Source of the DNA: Haemophilus parahaemolyticus
GTDB taxonomy: Bacteria > Pseudomonadota > Gammaproteobacteria > Enterobacterales > Pasteurellaceae
NCBI RefSeq assembly: GCF_018373095.1
Contig: NZ_JAHAHT010000034.1
Span: forward strand, 1 to 16,367
Direction of reading: 5' to 3'
DNA: 16,367 nucleotides
A program made the translations under genes and the position numbers. Of the stretch, positions 15,326 through 16,367 are shown piece by piece (within the stretch, counting starts at the first letter, position 1; the number at the start of each line of letters is the position of its first letter). The notes beneath the pieces were generated by a model, which had not been told where the DNA came from, made no database searches, and worked only from the letters and a program-made list of their open reading frames with translations.

Positions 15326-15354
15326 ATCATACTCTGAAAAACAACACTTGGAAA
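15326..15354 (-). promoter_or_regulatory. Candidate promoter of the tyrR-sapABCD unit
   Basis: On the minus strand -35 TTTCCA (15354-15349, 4/6) and -10 TATGAT (15331-15326, 5/6) are separated by exactly 17 bp. The predicted start near 15319 gives a leader of about 22 nt with GAGG before ATG 15297. Confidence 0.55.
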
Positions 15355-15366
15355 GTTTTGTTTACA
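15349..15366 (-). promoter_or_regulatory. Candidate TyrR box overlapping the -35
   Basis: The minus strand reads TGTAAA-CAAAAC-TTTCCA. The TyrR box consensus is TGTAAA-N6-TTTACA, so 11 of 12 defined bases match, with the essential G and C present at correct spacing. The right half is the -35 hexamer of the tyrR promoter, which fits repression by steric block. Autorepression of tyrR is known in E. coli; here it is inferred. Confidence 0.65.
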
Positions 15367-15397
15367 GCCTAAAATAATTTAATCTACTCTTTTTATG

Positions 15398-15426
15398 TTT
15401 ACATTCCCCAGACAATCTTCTAGACT
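15398..15426 (+). promoter_or_regulatory. Candidate gmhA promoter
   Basis: TTTACA (15398-15403, 5/6 to -35) and TAGACT (15421-15426, 4/6 to -10) are separated by 17 bp and lie 67 bp upstream of the gmhA ATG. The promoter diverges from the tyrR promoter; the two -35 boxes are about 43 bp apart. Confidence 0.5.
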
Positions 15427-15446
15427 TTGCACGCTTATTTAACCTA

Positions 15447-15455
15447 ACAAGCGGT
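15447..15455 (+). other. DNA uptake signal sequence (Apl-type), intergenic
   Basis: A perfect ACAAGCGGT followed by GAATTTTTGC, matching the extended A. pleuropneumoniae-type motif, whose AT-rich tail follows the core. It lies between the gmhA promoter and start codon. Confidence 0.75.
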
Positions 15456-15493
15456 GAATTTTTGCCGTTTTGTTGCATTTTCAAGGAATTTCT

Positions 15494-16078
15494 ATGTATT
15501 TAGATCAAATTAAAGCAGAACTACAAGAAGCTGCCGATGTGCTTGATAAATTTATGCACGATGAAAAAAACATTCAGCTTATTCAAGATGCGGCATTATT
15601 AATTTCAAATAGCTTCAAACAAGGCGGTAAAGTACTTTCTTGTGGTAACGGTGGTTCACACTGTGATGCAATGCACTTTGCAGAAGAATTAACTGGACGT
15701 TACCGCGAAAATCGCCCAGGTTATCCAGCTATTGCGATTTCAGACGTAAGTCATTTGAGCTGTGTCAGTAACGATTTTGGTTATGAATACGTGTTCTCTC
15801 GCTACATTGAAGCGGTCGGCCAAAAAGGCGATGTGCTTTTCGGTTTATCGACTTCGGGCAACTCTAAAAACGTCTTAAATGCAATCAAAGCCGCTAAAGA
15901 GAAAGGGATGAAAGTGATTGCAATGACAGGTAAAGACGGTGGTCAAATGGCTGGTCTTGCGGATGTAGAAATCCGTGTGCCACACTTCCGTTATGCAGAC
16001 CGCACGCAAGAAATCCATATCAAAGTCATCCATATTTTAATGATGTTGATTGAGTTTGAGATGGAGAAAACTCAGTAA
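15494..16078 (+). CDS. gmhA: Phosphoheptose isomerase GmhA
   Basis: A cytoplasmic enzyme that converts sedoheptulose 7-phosphate to D-glycero-D-manno-heptose 7-phosphate, the first step of the ADP-heptose route for the LPS inner core. From ATG 15494 it has 194 residues (E. coli 192). It is a single SIS domain with SCGNGGSHCDAMHFAEELTG (49-68), LSTSGNS (118-124) and TGKDGG (145-150). The metal ligands known from E. coli are all present: H61, E65, Q172 and H180. AAGGA lies 6-7 nt before this ATG; an in-frame TTG at 15470 would add eight unrelated residues. It is divergent from tyrR, has its own promoter candidate, and is closed by a terminator at 16099-16126, so it is probably monocistronic. 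Confidence 0.98.
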   Translation: MYLDQIKAELQEAADVLDKFMHDEKNIQLIQDAALLISNSFKQGGKVLSCGNGGSHCDAMHFAEELTGRYRENRPGYPAIAISDVSHLSCVSNDFGYEYVFSRYIEAVGQKGDVLFGLSTSGNSKNVLNAIKAAKEKGMKVIAMTGKDGGQMAGLADVEIRVPHFRYADRTQEIHIKVIHILMMLIEFEMEKTQ

Positions 16079-16098
16079 CAAATATGACTTTAATGTAT

Positions 16099-16126
16099 AA
16101 CCCCTTGTTTTGAAACAGGGGGTTTT
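16099..16126 (+). terminator. Intrinsic terminator of gmhA
   Basis: AACCCCTTGTTT (16099-16110) pairs with AAACAGGGGGTT (16113-16124), with one G-T wobble and a very short loop, followed by TTTTAGTT. It starts 20 bp after the gmhA stop. It is a strong rho-independent signal. Confidence 0.85.
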
Positions 16127-16311
16127 AGTTAAAATAGACCTGTTTTTCTTCATTACCTTGTATTTTAAATAAATTTAAATAAAGTGTCAGACAACATTCT
16201 TATTTTTTAAAATTCTTCTTTACATTCTTCATAAGGTCGGGTATCTTGATTTTATGTACTAGTTTGATAGTGCGTTGTATTTTGAGATTTGATTTTAAAG
16301 AGGATGATGTT

Positions 16312-16367
16312 ATGAAATTTTATAAAGCTTTAATTATTTCCACTTTGGCTGTGTTTTCACTTAATGT
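16312..16367 (+). CDS. Start of an exported protein gene (3' end outside window)
   Basis: ATG 16312 is preceded by AAAGAGGA (16297-16304), 7 nt away. The 18 visible codons read MKFYKALIISTLAVFSLN: two lysines near the start and then a hydrophobic stretch, which is the n- and h-region of a Sec signal peptide. No cleavage site or lipobox is reached before the window ends, so the product cannot be named. The 233-bp gap before it holds the gmhA terminator and AT-rich sequence in which I see no convincing promoter. Confidence 0.6.
   Translation, partial: MKFYKALIISTLAVFSLN

Noticed and set aside
15298..15330. Upstream ATG for tyrR adding 11 residues
   Set aside because: It overlaps the -10 box of the best promoter and has no ribosome site. 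ATG 15297 has GAGG at good distance.
15398..15403. Second TyrR half-site (TTTACA) upstream of gmhA
   Set aside because: The partner half at the required spacing does not match TGTAAA. The hexamer is better explained as the gmhA -35.
1..16367. CRISPR array, tRNA, rRNA or toxin-antitoxin pair
   Set aside because: I scanned for regularly spaced repeats, tRNA-like cloverleaf ends and small paired genes and saw none. The only repeats are the ones listed.

Overview
The window is about 16.4 kb of AT-rich, gene-dense chromosome from a gammaproteobacterium of the family Pasteurellaceae. The proteins resemble the Haemophilus/E. coli versions throughout. Five perfect copies of the 9-mer ACAAGCGGT (either strand) occur, and I found no copy of the Haemophilus-type AAGTGCGGT. 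That is the DNA-uptake signal of the Actinobacillus pleuropneumoniae / Mannheimia / Bibersteinia side of the family, so I place the source there without naming a species.

Plus-strand half (1-8865). The window opens inside an RluA-family pseudouridine synthase gene. Next comes a YtfL/PaeA-type CNNM-CBS membrane protein, then a 162-bp inverted-repeat element, then ruvA-ruvB (Holliday junction branch migration). A decayed stretch of about 1 kb follows. It holds the N-terminal ~40% of a P2-type phage tail sheath gene on the minus strand, broken by stops and a frameshift and cut off by a fragment of an insertion-sequence-like zinc-finger gene. Biosynthesis resumes with serC and hisC, followed by two overlapping, paralogous RarD-type EamA transporters.

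Minus-strand half (15297-8913). A compact cluster reads tyrR - sapA - sapB - sapC - sapD - elyC-like gene. The tyrR-sapA gap is 8 bp, sapA-sapB is 12 bp, sapB/sapC overlap by ATGA, and sapC-sapD is 20 bp, which argues for one transcript. Upstream of tyrR is a near-consensus TyrR box (TGTAAA-N6-TTTCCA read on the minus strand). Its last six bases are also the best -35 of the tyrR promoter. The simplest reading is TyrR autorepression that carries the Sap peptide/heme importer with it. The usual fifth Sap gene, the ATPase sapF, is absent; an ElyC-like envelope gene sits in its place.

Right end. Divergent from tyrR is gmhA (first step of LPS heptose synthesis) with its own promoter and a strong terminator. 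The window ends in the first 18 codons of a gene with a signal-peptide-like start.

I saw no tRNA, rRNA, CRISPR array or intact mobile element. The most rewarding items are the tyrR-sap regulatory arrangement with its missing sapF, the substituted ATPase residues in TyrR and SapD, the tail-sheath fossil, and the inverted-repeat element before ruvA. I did not find a convincing wholly new multi-gene system.
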